Shown here one piece after another: positions 7,274 to 15,889 of a stretch of DNA of 64,000 nucleotides. A program made the translations under genes and the position numbers. Within the stretch, counting starts at the first letter, position 1; the number at the start of each line of letters is the position of its first letter. The stretch comes from a bacterium (GTDB lineage: Bacteria > Bacteroidota > Bacteroidia > B-17B0 > Aurantibacillaceae). The notes under the pieces were generated by a model. It was given only the letters and a program-made list of their open reading frames with translations, did not search any database and was not told the DNA's origin. The stretch lies in NCBI GenBank assembly GCA_029945625.1, contig JAQSCW010000031.1:69315-133314 (forward strand), read 5' to 3'.

Positions 7274-9709
7274 TCAATTCAATTCCTTCACCTTTTCCTT
7301 CAGTAAAGCCAACTGCAGTACTTCTTCCATTTTTGTGACATAGTGAAAGGTTAAACCTTTTAAATAATCGGGCTTAATATCATCAACGTCTTTTTTATTG
7401 TCGATGCATAGAATCACTTCTTTTATACCCGCACGTTTAGCGGCCAATAATTTTTCTTTAATACCACCAACCGGCAGTACTTTTCCTCTGAGGGTAATTT
7501 CGCCGGTCATGGCCAAGGCCTTTTTAACCTTGCGCTTAGTAAATGCGCTGGCCACCGAGGTGAGCATGGCAATACCTGCACTTGGACCGTCTTTTGGAGT
7601 GCCTCCTTCGGGTACGTGGATGTGAATATTATTCTCTTCAAACACTTCGCTGCTTAAACCAAGTAGATACGGATGAGCCTTCAAATATTCCAGAGCCAGG
7701 GTAGCGCTTTCTTTCATCACATCACCCAAATTACCGGTGAGTGTAAGTTTCCCTCCTTTACCTTTACTTAAACTTGTTTCGATAAATAAAATATCTCCAC
7801 CAACTTGTGTCCAAGCCAAACCTGTAACTACTCCTGCAATGTCATTGCCTTGATATTTATCTTTTATGTGAGAAGGACCCAAGATTTTGATAACACTTTC
7901 TTCGGTGATTTTAGGTGAATCCTCTTCGCGTGCAATGTGCACGGCCACGTTTCGGGCAATCTTAGAGATCTTTTTTTCAAGATTTCTTACGCCGCTCTCT
8001 GCAGTGTAAGTTTCGATAATAAATTCCAGCACTTTATCCGCAATCTTCAGCTGATTTTTCTTTAAACCATTTTCTTCTACTTGTTTAGGAATTAAATGAC
8101 GTTTGGCGATCTCTAATTTTTCTTCTACAGTATAACCATTTACTTCAATAATCTCCATGCGGTCGCGCAGCGCGGGTTGTATGGTATTGAGATTATTACA
8201 GGTGGCAATAAACATTACCTTGCTGAGGTCATAATCCAATTCGAGAAAATTATCGTAAAAATTTGAATTTTGTTCAGGGTCTAAAACTTCCAATAAGGCA
8301 CTCGAAGGATCACCATGGTAATCGTTCCCAACTTTATCGATCTCATCTAAAATAAACACCGGATTGCTGGTTTGCACCTTTTTTAAATTCTGAATAATCC
8401 GTCCGGGCATCGCCCCAATATAGGTTTTGCGGTGTCCGCGAATTTCGCTCTCATCTTTTAGCCCGCCTAAACTCATGCGGATATATTTTCGGTTGAGCGC
8501 CTTCGCAATACTTTTTCCTAAAGAGGTTTTTCCCACTCCGGGAGGACCATACAAACAAATGATGGGTGATTTTAAATTGCCTTTTAATTTAAGTACAGCC
8601 AAATGTTCAATGATTCGTTCTTTTACTTTCTCAAGTCCAAAATGATCATCGTCTAAAATCTGTTGTGCGTGTTTAAGGTCAAAATTATCTTTAGTTACTT
8701 CATCCCAGGGTAATTCCAGCAAGAGTTCCACGTAATTGGTCTGGATCCCATGTTCAGCCGCATTGGGATTCATGCGTTGCAATTTGGAGACTTGTTTTTC
8801 AAACAATTCTTTGATCTCGGTACTCCATTTTTTGGTCTCCGCTTTTTCTCTGTAGCCGGTGATCTCTTGCTCAAAATTATTACCACCTAATTCTTCCTGA
8901 ATGGTCTTAATTTGCTGATTCAAAAAATACTCACGCTGCTGTTTATCGAGGTCCATTTTTGTTTTGTTCTGGATCTGATTTCGCAACTCAAGCATTTGAA
9001 ATTCTTTGTTCAAGTATTCCAGTACGAGCAAACTGCGTTCCTTTAGATTCGCCACTTCCAGCATTTTCTGTTTGTCGGTAGTGCTGGCATTCATGTTGGA
9101 GGAAATGAAATTCACCAAAAAGGTGGGACTTTCAATGTTGTTGATGGCAAAGCCCGCGTCACTTGGAATATTGGGTGAAATCTTCACGATTTGCGTGGAG
9201 GTTTCTTTCAAATTGGAAACGATGGCCTGAAATTCCTTATCTGCTTTTAGCGGATGTGATTCGTCGAAGGCCTGCACGCGTGCCTTGTGGTAGGGTTCCA
9301 CCTGTATGTATTCAATGATCTTAAATCGTTTTTTACCCTGAATAATGATGGTGGTATTTCCATCGGGCATCCGCAACATTTTGATGATATGCGCCACTGT
9401 GCCTACCTGATAGAGGTCTTCTCCGCCCGGATCTTCGGTATCGTCGCTTTTTTGAGCTACCACACCAATCGTTTTATCGCCTTTATTATAGTCTTTTATA
9501 AGTTGGATCGATTTATCGCGACCTACTGTGATGGGAATTACCACACCCGGAAAAAGGACGGTGTTGCGAAGTGGCAATATTGGCAGTATTTCGGGGATCT
9601 TCTCATTCCGCATATTGTCTTCATCCTCCGCACTTAAAAGAGGGATAAAGTCCGAATCCTCATCAATCGTGTCTTTAAAGCCAATTGAATTCAAATCGTT
9701 AAAGTCCAT
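7274..9709 (-). CDS. lon: Lon protease (endopeptidase La)
   Basis: 811 residues, full length for bacterial LonA. It is an ATP-dependent cytoplasmic protease that degrades misfolded and regulatory proteins. Domains in order: N-terminal Lon substrate-binding domain (about 40-240, starting ILPILPLRNTVLFPGVV), helical linker (about 240-350), AAA+ module with Walker A GPPGVGKT (about 390-397) and Walker B VFILDEIDKV (about 452-461), and the S16 protease domain with the catalytic serine in PKDGPSAGIAM (about 710) and lysine in GGIKEKLLAAKRAG (about 755). Intact and ordinary in sequence. A promoter is visible just upstream. Bacteroidota Lon is usually monocistronic, as here. Confidence 0.98.
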   Translation of the reverse strand: MDFNDLNSIGFKDTIDEDSDFIPLLSAEDEDNMRNEKIPEILPILPLRNTVLFPGVVIPITVGRDKSIQLIKDYNKGDKTIGVVAQKSDDTEDPGGEDLYQVGTVAHIIKMLRMPDGNTTIIIQGKKRFKIIEYIQVEPYHKARVQAFDESHPLKADKEFQAIVSNLKETSTQIVKISPNIPSDAGFAINNIESPTFLVNFISSNMNASTTDKQKMLEVANLKERSLLVLEYLNKEFQMLELRNQIQNKTKMDLDKQQREYFLNQQIKTIQEELGGNNFEQEITGYREKAETKKWSTEIKELFEKQVSKLQRMNPNAAEHGIQTNYVELLLELPWDEVTKDNFDLKHAQQILDDDHFGLEKVKERIIEHLAVLKLKGNLKSPIICLYGPPGVGKTSLGKSIAKALNRKYIRMSLGGLKDESEIRGHRKTYIGAMPGRIIQNLKKVQTSNPVFILDEIDKVGNDYHGDPSSALLEVLDPEQNSNFYDNFLELDYDLSKVMFIATCNNLNTIQPALRDRMEIIEVNGYTVEEKLEIAKRHLIPKQVEENGLKKNQLKIADKVLEFIIETYTAESGVRNLEKKISKIARNVAVHIAREEDSPKITEESVIKILGPSHIKDKYQGNDIAGVVTGLAWTQVGGDILFIETSLSKGKGGKLTLTGNLGDVMKESATLALEYLKAHPYLLGLSSEVFEENNIHIHVPEGGTPKDGPSAGIAMLTSVASAFTKRKVKKALAMTGEITLRGKVLPVGGIKEKLLAAKRAGIKEVILCIDNKKDVDDIKPDYLKGLTFHYVTKMEEVLQLALLKEKVKELN

Positions 9710-9731
9710 AGGTCAATTCTTAAATTAGTAC

Positions 9732-9763
9732 TAAAGGTAATTCATATTTTATGCCATCCCAAA
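9732..9763 (-). promoter_or_regulatory. Predicted lon promoter
   Basis: On the minus strand TTTG (9760-9763), 20 nt, then TACCTTTA (9732-9739), one base off the TAnnTTTG consensus. Position and spacing fit a housekeeping-sigma promoter driving lon, whose ATG lies 22 nt downstream of the -7 box. Confidence 0.5.
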
Positions 9764-9771
9764 AAAATAGA

Positions 9772-11508
9772 CTATTTGGCAGTATCTGATGGCATTCTCA
9801 CAAAAAAGGTGAAACCGTTAAGTTCGTATAATTTCGTCATGCCCGGCATGCGCAGAAGCTCGCTTTGAAGCTGCGATTTTGTTACCAGGTAAGCGGGACG
9901 ATCTACAATGCCATATTCCATCCACAATTGGTTGGAAACCGCATAGCTGGTTACTCTGGACGATCCGTCGCGCACCATTTCATCCAGTTTATGTTCAATG
10001 AACTTCTGTTGCTCGGGGTTCTGATAATCAGACGGTTGACGCTGGGAATAGAATAAATACGCATAACTCTTAAAGCCGTGCGTTTCTACATAACAGGGGT
10101 GTTTGGCACATTGTTTATAAAACTCAATAGTAGCGCGTTGGGTATACATTTCAATCTTTGGAATGATCACATTCACGGTAAGGATGATGAAAACCAGATT
10201 GAGTGCTAGTCCAATGTAGATTAACTTGATTTCATTTTTGAGGAGGGCCCGGTAAATTAGGACAGCTGAAGCCAGAAAGAGCACGCCGAGCAACCATTCA
10301 TAGCCTGACCAATGCACATCGGCTGCCATATTTTGGGCCGCAAACTCGTCTTTAATGAGTCCGCTCTTTAAAAGAGGATCCTTCATAAATTTGAAGAGTC
10401 CTAATAGCAGTGCGGCCAGGCCAAGCAAACCGGCTACCAGCCAATACACTATTTTGAGCGGCCTTGGAAAAGCAAGTCCCTTAAAATTCTCCACCAATCC
10501 TAATGCGGCCACAAATGAGAGGGGGAAATAAGCAACAGAGGAATAGTGTACAATTTTTGTTTTAACAACGGAAAAAATTAGTAATACGACCCAAAACAAA
10601 CAGAGTAGGAGGCGGCGAAAATTTCGGTTATAGGGAGTGATCTCTCTGTAATTGAAATATGATAAAATAAAAATGAGGGAAGCAGGGAAGCAGCCAATTA
10701 ACAGTACCACAAAGTGATAATAGAAGGAACCGCCATGCCCCGCATCTGTAGTCTCAGCCAATCGCCATTGATAATCGATGAACTGGCGAATGATCATGCC
10801 ATTTCCTTTGAGCCATTCAATGAGGAACCAACTTCCCGAAACCAGGAGGGTAGATCCAACAAAAAGTATAAAAGGTGTTGTGAAAAGCAGTTTTAATTGT
10901 TTGTTCCACACCAAGTAAGCGAGTAGTGTTAAACCCAGAATTAAGAGCGCCGCCGGGCCTTTGGTGAGGACAGCCATTCCAAGGAATAGTCCGGCCAAAA
11001 GAGCTGATAGGAGTTCTCTTTTACCTTGGGGATTGGACAGAAAGCGAAAACAATTAAAGACGGCAAGCAAAATAAATAAATTAAACCAAGGGTCGATAAT
11101 GCCTGTTTTAAAATAAAAATGCGGCAACAAACTGGTGACATAGATGCCGGCCCAAAGCAACCCGAATTTTTTAGAGTGAACATGCTGCCCAATGAGGTAG
11201 AGGGTGACGAGGGTGGCGATGCTGCAGAGCGCATTTGGAAATCGAGCGGCAAACTCATTGATTCCGAATACGTGCATACTCAATACTTGAAACCAAATAA
11301 ACATGGGGGGCTTTTCCCAAAAGGGACGAAAATTTAATTGTACCAGAGAGTAATTTCCCGACACGATCATCTCGCGAGCACACTCTGCAAAATTTACTTC
11401 ATCCCAGTCGAAGAGCGGACAATTGCCAATAAAAGGAATAAAAATAAGGCCGGCGATGAGGGCAATTAAAAAAACAGGTAAGATGTTATTTTTTAGCAGT
11501 TTATTCAA
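9772..11508 (-). CDS. ArnT-like glycosyltransferase family 39 protein
   Basis: 578 residues, polytopic (about 11-12 hydrophobic segments) with a soluble C-terminal part. GT39/ArnT-type enzymes transfer a sugar from a polyprenyl-phosphate donor to lipid A or protein on the periplasmic face. The catalytic acidic pair after the first membrane helix is present in DWDEVNFAECAREM (about residues 34-47), as is RPFWEKPPMFIW. Start is TTG, overlapping the PAP2 gene by 8 bp. mazG, PAP2 and this gene form a tight run. Substrate is unknown; lipid A or another envelope glycolipid is inferred from neighbours. Confidence 0.85.
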   Translation of the reverse strand: MNKLLKNNILPVFLIALIAGLIFIPFIGNCPLFDWDEVNFAECAREMIVSGNYSLVQLNFRPFWEKPPMFIWFQVLSMHVFGINEFAARFPNALCSIATLVTLYLIGQHVHSKKFGLLWAGIYVTSLLPHFYFKTGIIDPWFNLFILLAVFNCFRFLSNPQGKRELLSALLAGLFLGMAVLTKGPAALLILGLTLLAYLVWNKQLKLLFTTPFILFVGSTLLVSGSWFLIEWLKGNGMIIRQFIDYQWRLAETTDAGHGGSFYYHFVVLLIGCFPASLIFILSYFNYREITPYNRNFRRLLLCLFWVVLLIFSVVKTKIVHYSSVAYFPLSFVAALGLVENFKGLAFPRPLKIVYWLVAGLLGLAALLLGLFKFMKDPLLKSGLIKDEFAAQNMAADVHWSGYEWLLGVLFLASAVLIYRALLKNEIKLIYIGLALNLVFIILTVNVIIPKIEMYTQRATIEFYKQCAKHPCYVETHGFKSYAYLFYSQRQPSDYQNPEQQKFIEHKLDEMVRDGSSRVTSYAVSNQLWMEYGIVDRPAYLVTKSQLQSELLRMPGMTKLYELNGFTFFVRMPSDTAK

Positions 11509-12163
11509 CCCCGATAAAACTAAATAAAGGACGATTTAATTTCTGTAATCTGTTGTTGTTCATAAAGACAGTGTAGAACAAAATGCTGAACGTGGTCCCA
11601 ATAATACTTCCTGCGGTAATATCGATTAGCCAGTGTTGTGATAAATACACCCGGCTAAAGGCGGTGAGTGTGGCTAGTGTCAGAAAAAGTAATTTTAAAC
11701 GGATATCGCGCGAGACAAAAATCAAACACATAAAAATAGCGAAGGCTTGTGTAGCATGTCCACTTGGAAAACTATTATGAATATTCATTTCCACGCCCTT
11801 TACGTAAATGATGGGATGTTTTTTGATCCACTGAAAAATGTAAAACGGTCGATGCGCATCGCCAAAATAAAAATACTTAATGATATTAGCGGCCAAACTT
11901 GCACTTAGGAAAGAAACCCCGGTGTAAAGCCCCACCCGCACATTGTAAATTATGATGAGCAGTATTAGAATGCCTGCTATGCGGCCATCGCCCAAATACG
12001 TGATGTAGTAATAAAACACATCGGTGACTTTATTTCCTACAAATTGGTTCACATAAAGGTGAAAGGTGATTTTGTCGAATGAAAGCAGGAGGCCGATTGC
12101 TATTCCCAGAATCAGCAAATAAAGCGACAAAACAAGTTTATTATTTTTGAGAAATTCCGTCAC
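11501..12163 (-). CDS. PAP2-family membrane phosphatase
   Basis: 220 residues with five to six membrane helices. All three PAP2 signature motifs are visible: KYFYFGDAHRPF (about 92-103), PSGHATQAFAIF (about 133-144), and SRVYLSQHWLIDITAG (about 170-185). The family removes phosphate from membrane lipids such as phosphatidic acid, undecaprenyl pyrophosphate or lipid A (LpxE/LpxF type). GTG start. It lies 4 bp after mazG and overlaps the GT39 gene by 8 bp, so these three genes are probably one operon. Pairing with an ArnT-like enzyme suggests lipid A or carrier-lipid processing; this is inference. Confidence 0.88.
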   Translation of the reverse strand: MTEFLKNNKLVLSLYLLILGIAIGLLLSFDKITFHLYVNQFVGNKVTDVFYYYITYLGDGRIAGILILLIIIYNVRVGLYTGVSFLSASLAANIIKYFYFGDAHRPFYIFQWIKKHPIIYVKGVEMNIHNSFPSGHATQAFAIFMCLIFVSRDIRLKLLFLTLATLTAFSRVYLSQHWLIDITAGSIIGTTFSILFYTVFMNNNRLQKLNRPLFSFIGVE

Positions 12164-12167
12164 TGGT

Positions 12168-12941
12168 TTAGTTCAGGTCCTTTGCTTCGTTCCAGTAGTT
12201 ATCGAGCTCCTCCAAGTTGCAGTCGGCAATCTGTTTGCCCTGATCCTTTACTTTGTTTTCCATATAGGAAAAACGTTGAATGAATTTTTTATTTGTTTGC
12301 TCCAGCGCATCTTCGGGATTAATATCGATGAAACGTGCGTAATTGATTAGAGAGAACAAGATATCGCCAAATTCTTTTTCTGCATTTTCTTTGTTTTTAT
12401 TTTTCACTTCCACTTCAAATTCGGCCAATTCTTCTTTCACTTTTTCATACACCTGTTCCGGTTTTTCCCAGTCGAATCCCACGGCACGTGCTTTTTCTTG
12501 AATACGGTAAGCTTTTAATAAGGCGGGCATACTGTTTGGAACGCCGGCCAATACCGATTTATTGCCTCCTTTTTCCTTTTGTTTGAGTTGTTCCCAGTTT
12601 TGTTTTACTTGTTCTTCGGTTTCGGCTTTTACATCGCCGTAAATATGAGGATGGCGGAAAATAAGTTTTTCACACAAGCTGTCGATCACCTCTTTGATTG
12701 TAAAGTCACCGGTTTCGGAGGCGATGCGCGAATAAAACACAATGTGAAGCAAAATATCGCCCAGTTCTTTCTTTACTTCCTGAAGGTCTTTTTTCAGGAT
12801 GGCATCACTTAATTCAAAGGTTTCTTCAATGGTAAGGTGTCGGATGCTTTCGATGGTTTGTTTTTTATCCCAGGGGCATTGCTCCCTGAGTTCATCCATA
12901 ATCTTCAACAATCTCAAAAAAGAGCTCGCGCGTTCGTCCAT
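12168..12941 (-). CDS. mazG: Nucleoside triphosphate pyrophosphohydrolase MazG
   Basis: 257 residues from the preferred ATG. MazG hydrolyses NTPs and dNTPs to NMP and pyrophosphate, cleaning the nucleotide pool. Two tandem all-alpha MazG domains are visible: the first begins MDELREQCPWDKKQT with the metal-binding set EETFELSDAI and EVKKELGDILLHIVFY (E-x2-E ... E-x2-D), and the second has KVKEELAEFEVEV and EKEFGDILFSLINYAR. The track start (12968) gives nine extra residues; the ATG at 12941 matches the usual N-terminus and sits 6 nt after an exact TAAATTTG box. Confidence 0.95.
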   Translation of the reverse strand: MDERASSFLRLLKIMDELREQCPWDKKQTIESIRHLTIEETFELSDAILKKDLQEVKKELGDILLHIVFYSRIASETGDFTIKEVIDSLCEKLIFRHPHIYGDVKAETEEQVKQNWEQLKQKEKGGNKSVLAGVPNSMPALLKAYRIQEKARAVGFDWEKPEQVYEKVKEELAEFEVEVKNKNKENAEKEFGDILFSLINYARFIDINPEDALEQTNKKFIQRFSYMENKVKDQGKQIADCNLEELDNYWNEAKDLN

Positions 12942-12947
12942 AGATGG

Positions 12948-12955
12948 CAAATTTA
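12948..12955 (-). promoter_or_regulatory. Possible -7 element of the mazG operon
   Basis: Minus strand TAAATTTG, exact TAnnTTTG consensus, 6 nt upstream of the mazG ATG, the same geometry as at mqnE. No clear -33 box at the usual spacing. Confidence 0.35.
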
Positions 12956-13021
12956 AGAAATTAATCATGTTTTTCTTTTACAGAAAAGGTAAGGTTTGCT
13001 AATTTTATTTATTTTAGCACG

Positions 13022-14137
13022 TTGAATAGAAAGTTCTTGCCATACGTATTGGTTCTGGCCATTTTTCCCTGCATGTTTTATGGGCAAAACGGTCTTACCT
13101 CACATCCCGACTGGCAGATAAAACCCGTGATCAGTAAGGGTTTTATTATGATTCACCGCATCAGCATCGGACATTTGGTGAAGGGCTATCCCACATTTTA
13201 CGAAGTAAATATTTCGAAGCCCACTTTAGGGAATAAATTATGGCACCTCGAAAATAACAAACCCGATGTTGGCATCAGTTTACAGGTGATTGATTTTGCC
13301 AACCCTGCTCAATTGGGCTACGCCATCACTGCGGCACCTTATATTGAAATACCGTTGAATGAAATTAATAAGCCGTCGCGTGTGGTGATGCGGATATTAT
13401 GGGGTGCCACATACATCACCAAACGATTTGATATTTATGAAAACCATAAAGATATTGCCATAGGCAGCCACCTAAATGCGTTTGTGCAGTTCCGGTGGAT
13501 GTGGCATCTACAACTCAGCAAAAATTTGCGTTTTGAGCCGGGAATTACTTTTTCGCATTGCAGTAACGGAAAAGCCAAGAATCCAAATCTGGGACTTAAT
13601 ATGGCCGGGTTATCGGCGGGGTTTAATTTTCTGATCCCTGCTGCCACGCGTCCCCTTGTTACGAGGGTAGATTCCTCAGGCAGAGCGAAGTCAAAAAACG
13701 AGATCGTGGTAATGGGAGCCTTTGGTGTTAATGAGCGTTCCATTGGTAGTCCGGAATTGATGAGTTATGTGCTCTCGGGGAGTTACCAAAGAAACATACG
13801 AAATACACATAAATTTTCTGCGGGAATGGATGTGTTTTACGATCAGAATTACCTCATTGATTATGAAGAAAAGTTCCTTGAAAAACCTACCGGGATAGAC
13901 CAATTCAGAATAAGTGCACGTGTGGGATACGCTTACAACATAGGCCGAATAAGTTTGCCGATTGAAATAGGATATTATGTTTTTCAAAAGGGAAATCCCG
14001 ATGCCATGGTGGTGAGCAGGTTGGGCGTGAGGTATTACAGCCCCAGCGGGTTTATGGTAACTTTTGGATTAAGAACACATTTTGCTGTAGCTTACACGTT
14101 TGAATATGGAATAGGATACAGAATGTATTTAAAATAA
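13022..14137 (+). CDS. PagL-like lipid A 3-O-deacylase (acyloxyacyl hydrolase family)
   Basis: 371 residues, longer than classical PagL (about 170) because of an extended barrel as is common in Bacteroidota. PagL-type enzymes are outer-membrane barrels that remove the 3-O acyl chain of lipid A. The signal peptide covers about residues 1-21 and the catalytic His-x-Ser motif is FSHCSNGKAKNPNLGLN, with H179 and S181. Start is TTG; no better in-frame ATG gives the signal peptide. The stop is immediately followed by the next ATG, so the DUF2807 lipoprotein is co-translated. Activity is inferred from the motif. Confidence 0.82.
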   Translation: MNRKFLPYVLVLAIFPCMFYGQNGLTSHPDWQIKPVISKGFIMIHRISIGHLVKGYPTFYEVNISKPTLGNKLWHLENNKPDVGISLQVIDFANPAQLGYAITAAPYIEIPLNEINKPSRVVMRILWGATYITKRFDIYENHKDIAIGSHLNAFVQFRWMWHLQLSKNLRFEPGITFSHCSNGKAKNPNLGLNMAGLSAGFNFLIPAATRPLVTRVDSSGRAKSKNEIVVMGAFGVNERSIGSPELMSYVLSGSYQRNIRNTHKFSAGMDVFYDQNYLIDYEEKFLEKPTGIDQFRISARVGYAYNIGRISLPIEIGYYVFQKGNPDAMVVSRLGVRYYSPSGFMVTFGLRTHFAVAYTFEYGIGYRMYLK

Positions 14138-14878
14138 ATGAAGCGGATTTTAGTCTACATACCTATTTTGATTCTCCTGTTGTCGTGCAAAAAGGAGAAT
14201 ACACTCGATTGTTTTACCTCTAACGGAAGCGATATTACCGAAACACGCTATCCGGGAACATTTAAGGCTGTGATGGTACCGGATAAATTTGAAGTAAAAG
14301 TGGTCTCAGGTTCAGAATACAAAGTAGAAGTCACCTGCGGGGAACACATCATTTCAAATATCAGTTCAAAAGTGAGAAACGATACGCTCATCCTTGAAAA
14401 CAAAAACCGTTGTAATTTTGTGAGAGGATACAAACGTGTGATCCGGTTTACCGTCACCGTTCCGCAACTCGATTATCTTGAGAACAGCGGAGTGGGAGTG
14501 GTGACTTTTGATGAGGATTATAAGCAGGATTATATTTATGTAAGGGTTTCCAGCTCGGGCGATTTATATTTGAACGGGACTTTCCGCACCATTAAAACCA
14601 CCTCAAACGGTAATGGTGATATGTATGTGGGAGGAAAAGCCGACACGTTATATGTGTATACCACAGGGATTAATTTTGTAAATACCCGAGCACTATCAGT
14701 GGCAAATTACATGTTCATTCATACCGCCAGTATAGGTGATTGTTATGTGAATGCGACGGGTACCAAGCGGTTTGCATTCAACATCCAAAATACCGGCAAT
14801 ATCTATTATTCCGGTGATCCTCAAGATCTGGGAGACGTGAGCGATGGTCAAGCCAAGGGCAAACTATTTAAAGAATAG
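14138..14878 (+). CDS. DUF2807 (GIN-domain) lipoprotein
   Basis: 246 residues. A lipobox ILLLSC puts the lipidated cysteine at about residue 17, so the protein is membrane anchored, most likely in the outer membrane. The remainder is a right-handed beta-helix-like GIN/DUF2807 domain with repeated short turns (LENSGVGVV, VSSSGDLYLNG, TTSNGNGDMYVGG, TASIGDCYVNATG). Such putative auto-transporter-adhesin-like lipoproteins are abundant in Bacteroidota and have no defined role. Its ATG abuts the stop of the PagL-like gene. It ends 14 bp from a convergent gene. Confidence 0.85.
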   Translation: MKRILVYIPILILLLSCKKENTLDCFTSNGSDITETRYPGTFKAVMVPDKFEVKVVSGSEYKVEVTCGEHIISNISSKVRNDTLILENKNRCNFVRGYKRVIRFTVTVPQLDYLENSGVGVVTFDEDYKQDYIYVRVSSSGDLYLNGTFRTIKTTSNGNGDMYVGGKADTLYVYTTGINFVNTRALSVANYMFIHTASIGDCYVNATGTKRFAFNIQNTGNIYYSGDPQDLGDVSDGQAKGKLFKE

Positions 14879-14891
14879 AGAATCACCCGTC

Positions 14892-15485
14892 TTAATTATC
14901 AATAAACCGATCCTTTAAATGCTGTTCGGTGGTGATAATATGTGTGATAAAATTCAATTGATTAAGTAAATGAATTTGTTGGTTGGCCGATGAAATGAGG
15001 CGGTATTTCTCGGGAGTGGTGAGCTGCAGAGAAGACGCAACGCTGTACACCGATAAGTTGGCCACGGTGTCGTAATCGATGAGTTTATTTTGTACCGTGC
15101 CGAAATAATTTACCGTCGCATCCTGTAAATTAGAGAGAATGATCTTCTGATTAGAGTTAAGGTATTCAATCAGACCTGCGCCATATAATTTTGGTTTGAG
15201 TGTTTCGGTGAACTGAAGTAATTCAAAAATTCCGGTTCCCTCTACCAAAATATCCATTCCTCCATTTTCGTAGGTCTTTAAAATGCGGTTAATCTTCACT
15301 TCACAACCAAATTTCTGCATCTTGCCTTTCTCAACAAATGGAATTCCAAATGAGGCATTATTATCGAGACAATCATCCACCAATTCTTTGTAACGGTCCT
15401 CAAAAATATAGAGTTTGGTGGTTTCGCCCGGAAATAATACAACATTGAGGGGAAACATGGGGAGGGTTAATTGACGTGCTTTCAT
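14892..15485 (-). CDS. Lon N-terminal (substrate-binding) domain protein
   Basis: 197 residues from the preferred start. It contains only a Lon N-terminal PUA-like domain (TLPMFPLNVVLFPGE near the start, then the EDRYKELVDD helix and FGCEVKINRIL), with no ATPase or protease part. Stand-alone proteins of this kind (LonN / YcaA-like) are widespread and of unknown function; they may bind misfolded proteins. The ORF is open further upstream to an ATG at 15650, adding 55 residues without similarity to the family, so the ATG at 15485 is chosen. It is convergent with the DUF2807 gene. Confidence 0.8.
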   Translation of the reverse strand: MKARQLTLPMFPLNVVLFPGETTKLYIFEDRYKELVDDCLDNNASFGIPFVEKGKMQKFGCEVKINRILKTYENGGMDILVEGTGIFELLQFTETLKPKLYGAGLIEYLNSNQKIILSNLQDATVNYFGTVQNKLIDYDTVANLSVYSVASSLQLTTPEKYRLISSANQQIHLLNQLNFITHIITTEQHLKDRFIDN

Positions 15486-15889
15486 ATAGCGCTGATTATT
15501 GGTGGTTGAAAATCTGTTTATCAGTTCGTTTTCTTTAGGGCTGGCAGGACTCACCATTGCTGGCAATTCGAGCTTCACCAAGTGCTGAACAAAAAGTGTG
15601 CTAAACTTATGGATCAGTTTACGGGTCAATAGAGAGATATAGTTCTTCATGGTTTCTTATCTATAGTACGATGCATGGGGGGCATTTGGTTGGGTAATGA
15701 AGGGGGAAATTGACGCAATTTCAATAAAAGAGCCAAAATGTGAGGATTTGCCTCGTGGCAAGCTAAAACACAGAAGAAATCCGCGAATAGTTTTATGTTA
15801 AACTTTTCATGGAAACCATTATTTCACTAACTTGGAGCTTAAATAACGTCTATTCTTTGGCTTTGACTAATTCACTAAAACAGCAACCC
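15486..15889. other. Divergent upstream region of the LonN-type gene and a T9SS cargo gene
   Basis: Either 404 bp of non-coding DNA or, if the longer start at 15650 is used, the first 55 codons of the LonN-type protein. The plus-strand extension of the cargo ORF (15809-15889) has no signal-peptide character. The stretch after 15651 is AT-rich; no clear promoter pair was found on either strand. Confidence 0.4.

Noticed and set aside
13022-14137. PagL-like gene as a plain unknown barrel
   Set aside because: The HxS motif HCSNG in the right place favours the acyloxyacyl hydrolase family.
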